DNA of 64,000 nt, taken from NCBI GenBank assembly GCA_943350395.1, contig CALRAD010000002.1:1-64000 (forward strand). The letters are read 5' to 3'. The notes under the pieces were generated by a model. That model did not search any database, was not told where the DNA came from, and saw only the letters and a program-made list of their open reading frames with translations. Shown here in pieces: positions 49,345-57,587 of this stretch. This stretch comes from Candidatus Peribacteria bacterium. Lineage in GTDB: Bacteria; Patescibacteriota; Gracilibacteria; Peribacterales; Peribacteraceae. The translations under genes and the position numbers were made by a program. Position 1 is the first letter of the stretch; every line of letters begins with the position of its first letter.

Positions 49345-51600
49345 ATGGCCACTTCTACACTCCGCTACTTCCACGTCGTGGTTCCGCAGGGGACCGAAGG
49401 CAACAAAAAACTGGAATCCAAGTTCCATGAGTTGCTCGTGAATATGCGTAATACCTTCACGGGACGCAGAGTGGGTCTCGAGTTCTACGGTGTCGGGCAG
49501 TACACCTACTTCTTTGTCGTTGTAGAAGAGAATCTTCTTGAAACTGTTGAAGGGTTAATTTACGCGACGTTTCCCGAAGCAGAGATTAAAGAAGTCCAAG
49601 ACTACACGCTTGGGGTCGACCCGAGCACGCACGCCATCGCAGGCGCAACACTCACACTGCATCATTCCGATATCTATCCGATCAAGACGTATGACGAATT
49701 CGAGGAGGATAGCTTGAGCCGCGTGTTCTCCGTGATCTCGAAAATCAGTACGGGCGATCAGGTTTTCGTACAGATCATCGCTGAGCCGCAAGATGATACG
49801 GCGTTCTATCACTTCATCCGGAACGTGATGATTTGGATTGCCGACTTCAAACACTTCTTCTCGATTCGCGATCGCGTGCGTGCCGGAGGCAGGAAGAGCA
49901 TTCAACCGCTGCGGCATAAGAAAGCGCATGAGAAAGCCGCAATCAAGCCGTTTCGTGTGAGTATCCGCTGCGCATATGTGAGTAACGATGTTGCTTCTGC
50001 GAAGCGAAAACTCATTGCCATTACTTCAAGTTTTTCTCAATTTAACGATAAAGATATCAATGAATTTCATGCCAGTGATGTAAAACCGAAAGCGATTGGC
50101 AAATTTCTTGAGCAGTATCGGCTGCGCACGCACGCTGCAACAAATTATATTTTGAGTGCGAAAGAAGTCGCAACGCTCTATCACCTGCCGAATGCCGATG
50201 AAGTTCCGCACATCGTCCACGTGCTTGCACGCAAGTCCGATCCGCCGCAGGATCTGCCGAAAGCAGGGGAGAGCGATGTGAGTGCGTTCGGTGTCACGAA
50301 CTACCACAATAACTTCGTGCCGTTCGGCATTCGCAGAGCGGATCGTCGCCGTCATCTCTATACGGTCGGTAAATCCGGTTCCGGAAAAAGCAAAATGCTG
50401 GAGCTTCTGATCAATGCTGATATTCAAAATGGTGAAGGAATCGCCGTCATCGACCCGCACGGAGACCTGATCGACAACATCATGCGGTATATTCCGGCAC
50501 ATCGCATCAACGATGTTGTGTTGCTGGACCCGAGCGATATTACTTTCCCGATTGCCTTCAATCCGCTCGAGAAAGTGCCGGAGGAACAGAAGATGCAGGT
50601 GACGATCGGCTTCCTGCAGATCTTCAAGAAGTTGTTTGGCAGCAACTGGTCGGATCGCCTTGAGCACGTGCTCCGCTACACCACGCTCGCTCTCCTCGAT
50701 AGTCCGAATACAACCGTTCTCTCGATTCTCAAGATGCTCACGGACAAAAACTACCGCCAGAAGATAGTTTCCCGCATTCAGGATTCCGTTGTGAAGAGCT
50801 TCTGGGTTTCGGAATTTGCCGCATGGAGCGAGAAGTTCGATGCCGATGCCATTACGCCGCTTCTGAACAAGGTCGGACAGTTCGTCGCGACCAATATGAT
50901 CAGAAACATGATCGGGCAGCCGATCACGAAGTTTGATATCCGAGAGATCATGGACAAGAAGAAAATTCTTCTCATGAAAGTCAGTAAAGGACTTCTTGGT
51001 GAAGAGAACTCATCCTTAATTGGTGCAATGTTTATCACCAAGCTCTATCAGGCTGCGATGAGCAGAGCCGATACGCCGGAAGATCAGCGTACGGATTTCT
51101 ATTTGTATGTTGATGAGTTCCAGAACTTTGCAACAGATACGTTCACCGAAATTCTTTCGGAAGCACGCAAATATCGCCTAAACCTGACGATTGCGCACCA
51201 GTATATGGGGCAGCTGTCGGATACTGTCAGAAAAACCGTGTTCGGAAACGTCGGATCGATGATCAGCTTTAGAGTCGGCGCTGAAGACGCAGCGATTTTG
51301 TCTGAGGAATACAATCCCGTCTTCAAAGAACGTGACATCATCAACCTCGGAGTTCGTGAGTTCTACATCAAAATGTCCGTAAATGGCGAATTGCGAGAAG
51401 CTTTCTCGGGCCGTACGCTCGATGCCCCGCGTGTGGAATATGACAACACGGAAGCGATCATCGCAGCCTCACGAAAAAAGTACTGTATGCCGCGCGCCGA
51501 CGTTGAGACGATGCTGAAGCAGTGGGACGAAGCCGCAAGCGCTCCACCGAAGCCGGAGGAGATTGATCAGAGTGAGGTGTTTGAGGAGCCGCTCATATAG
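49345..51600 (+). CDS. Type IV secretion VirD4/TraG-like ATPase
   Basis: A 751-residue soluble ATPase of the HerA/FtsK-like group. Walker A TVGKSGSGKSKM is at ~342-351, then IAVIDPHGDLIDNI, and a Walker B-like FYLYVDEFQNFATD at ~583-596. The C-terminal TLDAPR and acidic tail resemble TraD/TraG-type coupling proteins. The N-terminal ~320 residues have no membrane helices. CPR genomes often carry such ATPases together with VirB2-like pilins (one lies at 12.45 kb), and roles in DNA uptake or pili have been suggested. The function here is inferred. Confidence 0.8.
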   Translation: MATSTLRYFHVVVPQGTEGNKKLESKFHELLVNMRNTFTGRRVGLEFYGVGQYTYFFVVVEENLLETVEGLIYATFPEAEIKEVQDYTLGVDPSTHAIAGATLTLHHSDIYPIKTYDEFEEDSLSRVFSVISKISTGDQVFVQIIAEPQDDTAFYHFIRNVMIWIADFKHFFSIRDRVRAGGRKSIQPLRHKKAHEKAAIKPFRVSIRCAYVSNDVASAKRKLIAITSSFSQFNDKDINEFHASDVKPKAIGKFLEQYRLRTHAATNYILSAKEVATLYHLPNADEVPHIVHVLARKSDPPQDLPKAGESDVSAFGVTNYHNNFVPFGIRRADRRRHLYTVGKSGSGKSKMLELLINADIQNGEGIAVIDPHGDLIDNIMRYIPAHRINDVVLLDPSDITFPIAFNPLEKVPEEQKMQVTIGFLQIFKKLFGSNWSDRLEHVLRYTTLALLDSPNTTVLSILKMLTDKNYRQKIVSRIQDSVVKSFWVSEFAAWSEKFDADAITPLLNKVGQFVATNMIRNMIGQPITKFDIREIMDKKKILLMKVSKGLLGEENSSLIGAMFITKLYQAAMSRADTPEDQRTDFYLYVDEFQNFATDTFTEILSEARKYRLNLTIAHQYMGQLSDTVRKTVFGNVGSMISFRVGAEDAAILSEEYNPVFKERDIINLGVREFYIKMSVNGELREAFSGRTLDAPRVEYDNTEAIIAASRKKYCMPRADVETMLKQWDEAASAPPKPEEIDQSEVFEEPLI

Positions 51601-51604
51601 TGAA

Positions 51605-51624
51605 AGAAAACCTAGCGGTTTTCT
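51605..51624. terminator. Hairpin after the VirD4-like gene
   Basis: AGAAAACC-TAGC-GGTTTTCT, 8-bp stem, 5 bases after the stop. No T run follows, so termination is uncertain. Confidence 0.35.
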
Positions 51625-51653
51625 CTCACTGGCTCTCTTTCCCTTTTATTGGA

Positions 51654-51696
51654 GCAGCTCCAGCATTGGGGCCCGCGAGACCCAATGCTTCGCTGC
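51654..51696. repeat. Stem-loop repeat, TTCG type
   Basis: GCAGC-TCCA-GCATTGGG ... CCCAATGC-TTC-GCTGC: an 8-bp inner and 5-bp outer stem with an asymmetrical internal loop. It lies between the VirD4-like gene and the -10 box of the next gene. Confidence 0.4.
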
Positions 51697-51721
51697 GGAT
51701 TTTTTGTTGTACAATGGAGGC

Positions 51722-52243
51722 ATGGCTTTATTGGCGGAACAGTTAGTGGAAGAATGGCTGAATCGACAGGGGTTCTTTACGATACGAGGTTGTAAAATTG
51801 GAGTACAAGAAATCGATCTTCTTGCTGTGCGAATTGCCGGAAAAAATCCCGAGTGTCGGCACATTGAAGTTCAGGCATCTGTCAGACCCGTTTCGTATGT
51901 AACCGGTGTTTCTAAGTCATTGCAGAAATCCAGTGGAAGAAAGTCTGGAAGTGCTAAAAAGCGTTCTGATGAAGAGCTGCAGGAATGCGTTCAAGAGTGG
52001 GTAAAGAAAAAATTCTTGTTACCGATAAAACAAGCAATGCGTGATTCTTTGGCGCAAGCATTATGGAGCTACGAATTAGTCGTGCATCAAGTTAAATATC
52101 CAGAGGAACTGTGTGTCATTGAAAATCATGGAGTGAAGATTCATCGTCTATCAGAGATCATTAAAGATTTAAAAACTGCTTCAAAAAAGCATATCGTTGC
52201 CGGTGCAGGAGGAACTGATTTTGTTGATCTTCTGTATTTATAA
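51722..52243 (+). CDS. PD-(D/E)xK nuclease-like protein
   Basis: 173 residues. The first half reads like a restriction-endonuclease fold: AEQLVEEWLNRQGFFTI, then CKIGVQEIDLLAVRI and RHIEVQAS. The E-I-D ... E-V-Q pair replaces the more common D ... E-x-K. The second half is basic and helical. The track's start at 51563 overlaps the previous gene; MALLAEQLV at 51722 has TACAAT ending 6 bases upstream. It could act on DNA or be a repair or modification accessory. No methylase is nearby. The family is tentative. Confidence 0.55.
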   Translation: MALLAEQLVEEWLNRQGFFTIRGCKIGVQEIDLLAVRIAGKNPECRHIEVQASVRPVSYVTGVSKSLQKSSGRKSGSAKKRSDEELQECVQEWVKKKFLLPIKQAMRDSLAQALWSYELVVHQVKYPEELCVIENHGVKIHRLSEIIKDLKTASKKHIVAGAGGTDFVDLLYL

Positions 52244-52318
52244 GTTCTAAAGTTGCTCATCAAAAAGCAACGGAGCTTCTATTGATTCTTATTTCACAGG
52301 GTGTACAATCATCCACCT

Positions 52319-53210
52319 ATGGACACTTCCTCACTCCCAGAAAGTCGCATTGCGATCTTCCATGACAAACAGATTCGAAAGATATTACATAACAATGAAT
52401 GGTGGTTCTCTATTGTCGATATTGTCAGCGCACTGACGGATACGAGCAATCCTCGTGATTACTGGTACAAGATGAAAATTCGTGTGCAGACGGAGGATGG
52501 GGCGGAGTTGTCGACATTCTGTCGACAACTGAAATTGCAGTCAGCAGATGGGAAAATGTATGAGACAGACTGCGCAAACACCGAGAATGTTCTTCGTATT
52601 ATCCAATCGATTCCATCACCGAAGGCAGAGCCCTTTAAGCGTTGGCTTGCGAAGGTAGGGTATGAACGCGTGCAGGAGATCGAGGATCCGGAGCTTGCGA
52701 CAAAACGTACTCGTGCTTTGTACAAAGCAAAAGGTTATCCGGACGATTGGATCGAGAAACGCATGCGCGGGATTGCCGTGCGTGAACAACTGACCGGCGA
52801 ATGGAAGAATCGGGGTGTGCAAGAAGGACTCGAGTATTCGATTCTGACGGCAGAAATTTCGAAGGCAGCATTCGGGATCACACCTGCTGAATACAAAGAG
52901 AAGAAAGGACTGAAGCGTGAAAACTTACGGGATCACCCACCTTCGCCCTTTACTATTCTAGCCGTTTGTAAGGCTACGGTGGGCAGGCATGAATGGTCTT
53001 GAACTTATTTTCACAATGCTTGGCGAAGCGGCAACGACGGAGATCGCACAGGCAAAGGATGCGCAGGGCTTTCATCAGAATAAAACTGCTGCGAAGAAAG
53101 GCGGCACGATTGCAGGAGACGCGCGGAAGAAGCTTGAGATCGAGAGTGGGAAACCTGTCGTTTCTAAAGAAAATTATCTTGGGATTTCAAAAAATAAGAT
53201 TTTGCCATAA
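52319..53210 (+). pseudogene. dinD: DinD-like (Bro-N) gene split by a 52-base insert
   Basis: Two frames together rebuild a DinD/Bro-N protein. Part 1 (52319-52936) has DKQIRKILHNNEWWFSIVDI, then ELATKRTRALYKAKGYPDDW, and runs to GLKRENLRDH. Part 2 (52989-53210) continues with MNGLELIFTMLGEAATTEIA, QAKDAQGFHQNKTAAKKGG and PVVSKENYL, as in DinD. The 52-base palindromic insert between them shifts the frame, so part 1 ends in nonsense at 53002. DinD in E. coli is SOS-induced and affects RecA. Part 2 begins with an ATG, so two half-proteins are possible. TACAAT ends 9 bases before 52319. Confidence 0.8.
52937..52988. repeat. 52-bp palindromic insertion inside dinD
   Basis: The ends CCACCTTCGCC and GGCTACGGTGG are inverted with a TTCG/TAGC-type mismatch. 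The right half matches the core in the 49.25-kb and 53.39-kb elements (AAGGCTACGG). Removing it rejoins the dinD frame exactly at H-M. Confidence 0.7.
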
Positions 53211-53230
53211 TCAAAGTCAGGCAAAATCTC

Positions 53231-53256
53231 GGCGTAGCTCCCGCGGGAGCGAAGCC
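53231..53256. repeat. Palindromic repeat beside tRNA-Thr
   Basis: GGC-GTA-GCTCCCGCGGGAGC-GAA-GCC, with the same TTCG/TACG arm asymmetry. It sits 4 bases from the encoded CCA of tRNA-Thr. Confidence 0.5.
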
Positions 53257-53259
53257 GGA

Positions 53260-53334
<75 letters not shown>

Positions 53335-53359
53335 ATAGTGCGAACGGATTGAAATGATC

Positions 53360-53415
53360 GTGCTCTACTCCTGCTTGTCGGCCGTAGCCTCGGCGAAGGC
53401 TGGAGCTAAGACGGC
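53360..53415 (-). pseudogene. tRNA-Thr 5'-half copy with insert in the D loop
   Basis: The minus strand repeats GCCGTCTTAGCTC, then a 32-base insert (53371-53402, CAGCCTTCGCCGAGGCTACGG core), then GAGTAGAGCAC, and stops there. The flank GCGAACGGA is also found beside the true gene, so the duplication includes upstream sequence. Confidence 0.75.
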
Positions 53416-53485
53416 ATGAATAACGCGAACGGAGCCTGCAGATTCTCGGTGCAGAAGCCCAAAATGTCAATTCTCGGTATCTTCT

Positions 53486-53920
53486 TCAGTTCCCGAGGAA
53501 GTAGAACGCTGTCCCGCTGAGTTTCTTGATTGCATCCGGACGGTAGTCCAACATTTTCATGCCGACGAAGACCATGCGAATGTCACGCTCTTCGATGAGA
53601 GCGGACAGGTTGTCTTCGAGCTGCCCCTGCTTTGAGATCAGTTCGAAGTGAATGTCCGAATTCCCTCGCTCTTTGAGATTGCTTTCCATCTGTGAAAACA
53701 GCCGCTCGGCCCTCTCCGCAATGTCTTGGACGTAGGCATCGGAATACTTTTTTTCAGGACAATGGAGGATGAGGACGTGTTCGATTCTGTTATGTCGCGC
53801 ATAGTTTGTCACCTCTTGCAGGCGGTCTTCGAAGGAGTAGCCGCGTGAGCAGAGCACCACAGCTGCGGCTGCTTGATTTGCGACGGAAGCCTGTGGAGTG
53901 CTGACAGAGGGGGAGAGCAT
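53486..53920 (-). CDS. UspA-like protein
   Basis: 144 residues with an alpha/beta universal-stress fold: AAAVVLCSRGYSFEDRLQEV, EHVLILHCPEKKYSDAYV, a long helix, HFELISKQGQLEDNLSALIEE, RMVFVGMKMLDY. The usual ATP-binding G-x-x-G-x-x-x-x-G(S/T) is not clear. It lies just downstream of the permease, whose own C-terminal domain is similar. CATAAT (53933-53928) ends 7 bases before the ATG. The role may be sensing or gating for the permease. Confidence 0.6.
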   Translation of the reverse strand: MLSPSVSTPQASVANQAAAAVVLCSRGYSFEDRLQEVTNYARHNRIEHVLILHCPEKKYSDAYVQDIAERAERLFSQMESNLKERGNSDIHFELISKQGQLEDNLSALIEERDIRMVFVGMKMLDYRPDAIKKLSGTAFYFLGN

Positions 53921-53965
53921 GTTTCCTATTATGCACGGACAAAGGCAGGGAGCAAGCCGTTCTTC

Positions 53966-55753
53966 TTACTCGAAGATGATGCGTGCACCACCGAGTGAGT
54001 CATATTCGAACTCATGATGATGATGGATAGAACCGATGAGGATGCGATTCTTTCGGATATCGAGCTCTTTCGAGATCTCGTCGATTGCCTCTGGTCCGAA
54101 TGTCATATTTTTGCTGATCAGGCTGATTCTGAAGTGAGGGAAGAAACCCGCTTTCTGAAGAACGGGGATCGTTTCTCTGATGCTCTCAAAGACTTTTTGA
54201 GACTCGGCACTTCCGTTGTTGCAGTGAACGAGGATGATGTTCCATCCGGTCTCGTTGCGATCGATGTACTGCAGAATGGGACGTAGACGTTCCACTTTAT
54301 GAATGAATGCGACGAATTTTCCTTCCGTGAGATCGCTGAAGTGCCGTTCGATGTATCGGTGAAGTTTCGGAAAATTTTTCCGCGTCAGCCTCTGGAGGAA
54401 CTTGATGATGTAGTCCTGATAGATGACGAGCAGAACGATCGTCACTGCAGGAATGAAGTAAATTTCGAAGAACGTGAGGTTCCGGGGATCAATGCGGATG
54501 TTCCCGAGCATTCCGAACAGCGTCGAGAGCAGCGCAACAATGACGGCGAAGAATGGAGCACGATATGTTCGTTTCAGGTCTGAGCGCGTTTCTCGAAGGA
54601 TCAAGTTGCCGAGAGCAAACAAGCTCATGACTCCGAGGAAGGCGATGGTATAGACTCCAGCAAGAGAGAGAAGATCTCCTCCCGTCATCAAGAGAATAGA
54701 GCTGCAGAGGAGGAAGAAGCTCAGGACGATCCTCGGGAACGAGCCTTTTTTATTTTCTTTTCCAAAGTAAGCGGGGATGCACGCATCGCCGCTCATGCGA
54801 TGCATAAGGCCAGATACTCCGACATACGACGTGAGAACCGCACCGGAGAGAACGAGGAAGGCATTGATTACAACCAGGTACACAAAATAGGTTCCGCCGA
54901 TCACGCCTGCCGCGTCCGCAAGGAGGAAGTCTTTGGCTGACGTGATCGATTCGTACGGCATCACATTCAGGACAACGAGCGCGATCAGAGGATTGAAGAT
55001 CACGACGCCGAGAAGCATATTGCGAAGGGTCAGGCGAAACACGCCCTTCTTCTGTTCTTCGACAAAGTTCGCGGAGCTCTCGAATCCGGAGACACCGAGG
55101 AGGGAGGCGGAGAATGCGAGATAGAGTGTCAGCATCATGCCGCCTTTTTCCTGGAAAATGAGATTCGTTCTGGCAAAATTTTCCAAAAAGAACGAGGGTT
55201 CGTTTCCAAAGTAATAGAAGGCACCGAGCACAAGGAATAAGACCATCGTTGCAATATGTGTAACGAAGATGCCAAAGGCTACTCTTGCCGAATCCTTGAT
55301 GCCGGAGATCACGAGGAGTGCAAAAAATGCCAGAAGCACAATTGTTGCCTGAATGACCGGTTCCGGGAGATAGGCACTGTGCGGAAACACGACAGAAAGG
55401 GGGAAACTTCGGTTGAGGTATTCCATGCCCACTTTTGCCGAAATCACCGCGGTTGCGATGTACGAGAGGAACGTCATGACGCCGGCGCATGCCGCCACGG
55501 TTTTCGAGGTGCCATTGAGGAGGCAGTTGTAGGCTCCTCCGTTCACCGGAAGTGCTTCGACAACTTCCGTATATACTTTTTTATAGAGAAAGAGGATGAA
55601 CCCGATGAAAAGCAGGACGAGAGGCGCATACACGCCTGCGAAGAGGATTGCGATGCCGGAGACATAGAGACACGAGCTTAAGATGTCGTTTCCGCAGATG
55701 GCCGTTGCGTATGCTTGGCCGAGTTTTACGTGTTGATGAGCGGGCTTTTGCAT
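53966..55753 (-). CDS. APC-superfamily permease with C-terminal USP-like domain
   Basis: A 595-residue transporter. Residues 1-450 hold about 12 helices of the amino acid-polyamine-organocation fold: QAYATAICGNDILSSCLYVSG near the start and EALPVNGGAYNCLLN next, typical of the family. Residues ~470-595 form a soluble alpha/beta domain (ERLRPILQYIDRN, WNIILVHCNNGSAES, FRISLISKNMTFGPEAIDEI), similar to the neighbouring USP-like protein. It could import amino acids, which fits an organism with few synthesis pathways. The substrate is unknown. Confidence 0.85.
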   Translation of the reverse strand: MQKPAHQHVKLGQAYATAICGNDILSSCLYVSGIAILFAGVYAPLVLLFIGFILFLYKKVYTEVVEALPVNGGAYNCLLNGTSKTVAACAGVMTFLSYIATAVISAKVGMEYLNRSFPLSVVFPHSAYLPEPVIQATIVLLAFFALLVISGIKDSARVAFGIFVTHIATMVLFLVLGAFYYFGNEPSFFLENFARTNLIFQEKGGMMLTLYLAFSASLLGVSGFESSANFVEEQKKGVFRLTLRNMLLGVVIFNPLIALVVLNVMPYESITSAKDFLLADAAGVIGGTYFVYLVVINAFLVLSGAVLTSYVGVSGLMHRMSGDACIPAYFGKENKKGSFPRIVLSFFLLCSSILLMTGGDLLSLAGVYTIAFLGVMSLFALGNLILRETRSDLKRTYRAPFFAVIVALLSTLFGMLGNIRIDPRNLTFFEIYFIPAVTIVLLVIYQDYIIKFLQRLTRKNFPKLHRYIERHFSDLTEGKFVAFIHKVERLRPILQYIDRNETGWNIILVHCNNGSAESQKVFESIRETIPVLQKAGFFPHFRISLISKNMTFGPEAIDEISKELDIRKNRILIGSIHHHHEFEYDSLGGARIIFE

Positions 55754-55846
55754 GAAGAGTTAGTGAAAATAATAGTATGACAAAGTAATAAGTTTCGCGT
55801 GTTCTAGCGTTGGTCTTTCGGAAAATCAAGGGTCTAAGGTCTCGGT

Positions 55847-56254
55847 TCATCTGGGTTCAAGCATTTGGGTCCATGACAGCATTTCCTTACCGACATGTTT
55901 CCGGATGGCATTCTTTAAGGTATGGAGGCAAAGCAGAGCACACTTGGTTCGTCTCGTACCGACAGGAACACCGAGAAGTTGCTTCACGTGCTCCGGTTCC
56001 AAATGATCCGCTTTCTCGAGAGGCATCCCGATCAGCTCTTCCGAGAGCATCGACATCGCCGCCTGCGAAATCGCACAGCCGGTGCCTGACCATGAGAGTG
56101 CGGTGATTTTTTTGCCTTCGATCCGGAGTTGCAGCGTCAGCTCGTCGCCACAGCTTGCGTTGATCTCATGATGCTCGACCGAGGGCTTCTCTAAAGGCTC
56201 TTTGCCACGTGGGCTTCTGAAGTGGTCGAGAATGTTTTCGGCGTAGAGGTCCAT
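55847..56254 (-). CDS. sufU: Fe-S cluster scaffold SufU (IscU-like)
   Basis: A 135-residue SufU/NifU_N protein that receives sulfur from SufS and passes it on. The ligands are present: Cys in HEINASCGDEL, Cys in WSGTGCAISQA and Cys in TRRTKCALLCLHTL. The start MDLYAENILDHFRSPRG is typical. It follows sufS by 53 bases on the same strand. SufB, SufC and SufD genes are not in this window. Confidence 0.93.
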   Translation of the reverse strand: MDLYAENILDHFRSPRGKEPLEKPSVEHHEINASCGDELTLQLRIEGKKITALSWSGTGCAISQAAMSMLSEELIGMPLEKADHLEPEHVKQLLGVPVGTRRTKCALLCLHTLKNAIRKHVGKEMLSWTQMLEPR

Positions 56255-56307
56255 AGAAAGGAGGCAGACGAAGCAAAAGAATGAAAGGAGTGAAAGGATA
56301 GACGTAC

Positions 56308-57537
56308 TTATTTTCTGAATCGTTTCTGCGCAGCAATGATTTCTTCGATACAGCGATCAATTTCTTCTTCGGTGTTGTAGACGGCGACCGACAATCTCGT
56401 CGAGGCCGTCACACCGAGATACTTGTGCAGTATCTGCGTACAGTGATGTCCTGCGCGGAGACAAATGCCTTTTTGACCAAGGAGTTCTGTACAATCATGA
56501 GGATGAATTCCGTCAACGGTGAAACTGACACAGCCGAGAAGATCATTGCCTGAGGTCGGACCCAAAATCTTCAAGTCTTTCACGCTCTCAAGTTTTTTGC
56601 GTGCGTATGCGAGCACATGTTTCGTCTGCGCGCGCATCGGATCGACACCGATCGATTCCATCCATTCGATTGCCGATCCAAGACCGATCGCATCAGCGAT
56701 GCTCGGAGTCCCCGCTTCGAATTTTCTTGGAAGTTCCGCCGGCACAAAGCCGTCCCGATCGACCGATGCGATCATGTCGCCGCCTCCGAGAAATGTAGGC
56801 ATGGACTGAAGAAGTTCCTGCTTGCCATAGAGCACGCCGATGCCGGTTGGGCCATAGATTTTATGGCCGGAGAATGCGAGGAAGTCGATGTCGAGTTCTT
56901 GAACATCGATCGTTGCGTGCGCGATCAGCTGCGCTGCGTCGATCAAAACTTTTGCGCCCGCCTCATGCGCGAGCGAGATGATGTCTTGGAGCGGCGTTCG
57001 GATGCCAAGCACGTTACTGAGCCCCGTGATGCTCACGAGTTTTGTTTTCTTTTTCTTGAGAATATTTTTGAGTGATCCAAGATCCGGTCGTCCGTCTTCC
57101 TGCAGTTCAATCCAATCGATCGTTGTTCCTTGTCTCTTTGAAAGCTGCATCCACGGGATGATGTTGCTGTGATGCTCAAGAAGGGAGAGTGCGATTCCGT
57201 CATCTTTTTTCAAGAGTTCTCCGTACGATCTTGCGACAAGATTGATCGATTCTGTCGCGTTTCTGGTGAAGATGATTTCTTGTGGTGATGCGGCACCGAT
57301 GAAACGGGAGACGATGCTTCTCGCATTTTCATATGCCACGGTCGCCTCCTCGGCGAGCGGGTGCATTCCGCGATTGATATTCGCATTGTGCTCGGCGTAG
57401 AACTGCTCAAGGCGATCAAGAACTGCCTGCGGTTTTTGCGTTGTCGCCGCATTGTCGAGATAGGCGACGGGTCTTTCTTCTCGAAGTTTTTTAAGAAAGG
57501 GGAACTGCCGACGGATGACGTCTGTATCCAGATTCAT
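56308..57537 (-). CDS. sufS: Cysteine desulfurase SufS
   Basis: A 409-residue PLP-dependent class II desulfurase that releases sulfur from cysteine. YLDNAATTQKPQAVL opens the protein, VSITGLSNVLG lies mid-protein and FSGHKIYGPTGIGVLYGK contains the PLP lysine. RAGHHCTQILHKYLG holds the active-site Cys. TATACT (57551-57546) ends 8 bases before the ATG. It is divergent from the large membrane protein at 57588 and forms an operon with sufU. Confidence 0.95.
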   Translation of the reverse strand: MNLDTDVIRRQFPFLKKLREERPVAYLDNAATTQKPQAVLDRLEQFYAEHNANINRGMHPLAEEATVAYENARSIVSRFIGAASPQEIIFTRNATESINLVARSYGELLKKDDGIALSLLEHHSNIIPWMQLSKRQGTTIDWIELQEDGRPDLGSLKNILKKKKTKLVSITGLSNVLGIRTPLQDIISLAHEAGAKVLIDAAQLIAHATIDVQELDIDFLAFSGHKIYGPTGIGVLYGKQELLQSMPTFLGGGDMIASVDRDGFVPAELPRKFEAGTPSIADAIGLGSAIEWMESIGVDPMRAQTKHVLAYARKKLESVKDLKILGPTSGNDLLGCVSFTVDGIHPHDCTELLGQKGICLRAGHHCTQILHKYLGVTASTRLSVAVYNTEEEIDRCIEEIIAAQKRFRK

Positions 57538-57587
57538 GGATGTTCAGTATAGCGCGAAAGCGGCCTTCGCTGTACGCTACTCGCACT

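Noticed and set aside
51722-53210. Prophage
   Set aside because: Only a nuclease-like and a Bro-N/DinD gene are present; no structural, packaging or integrase genes.
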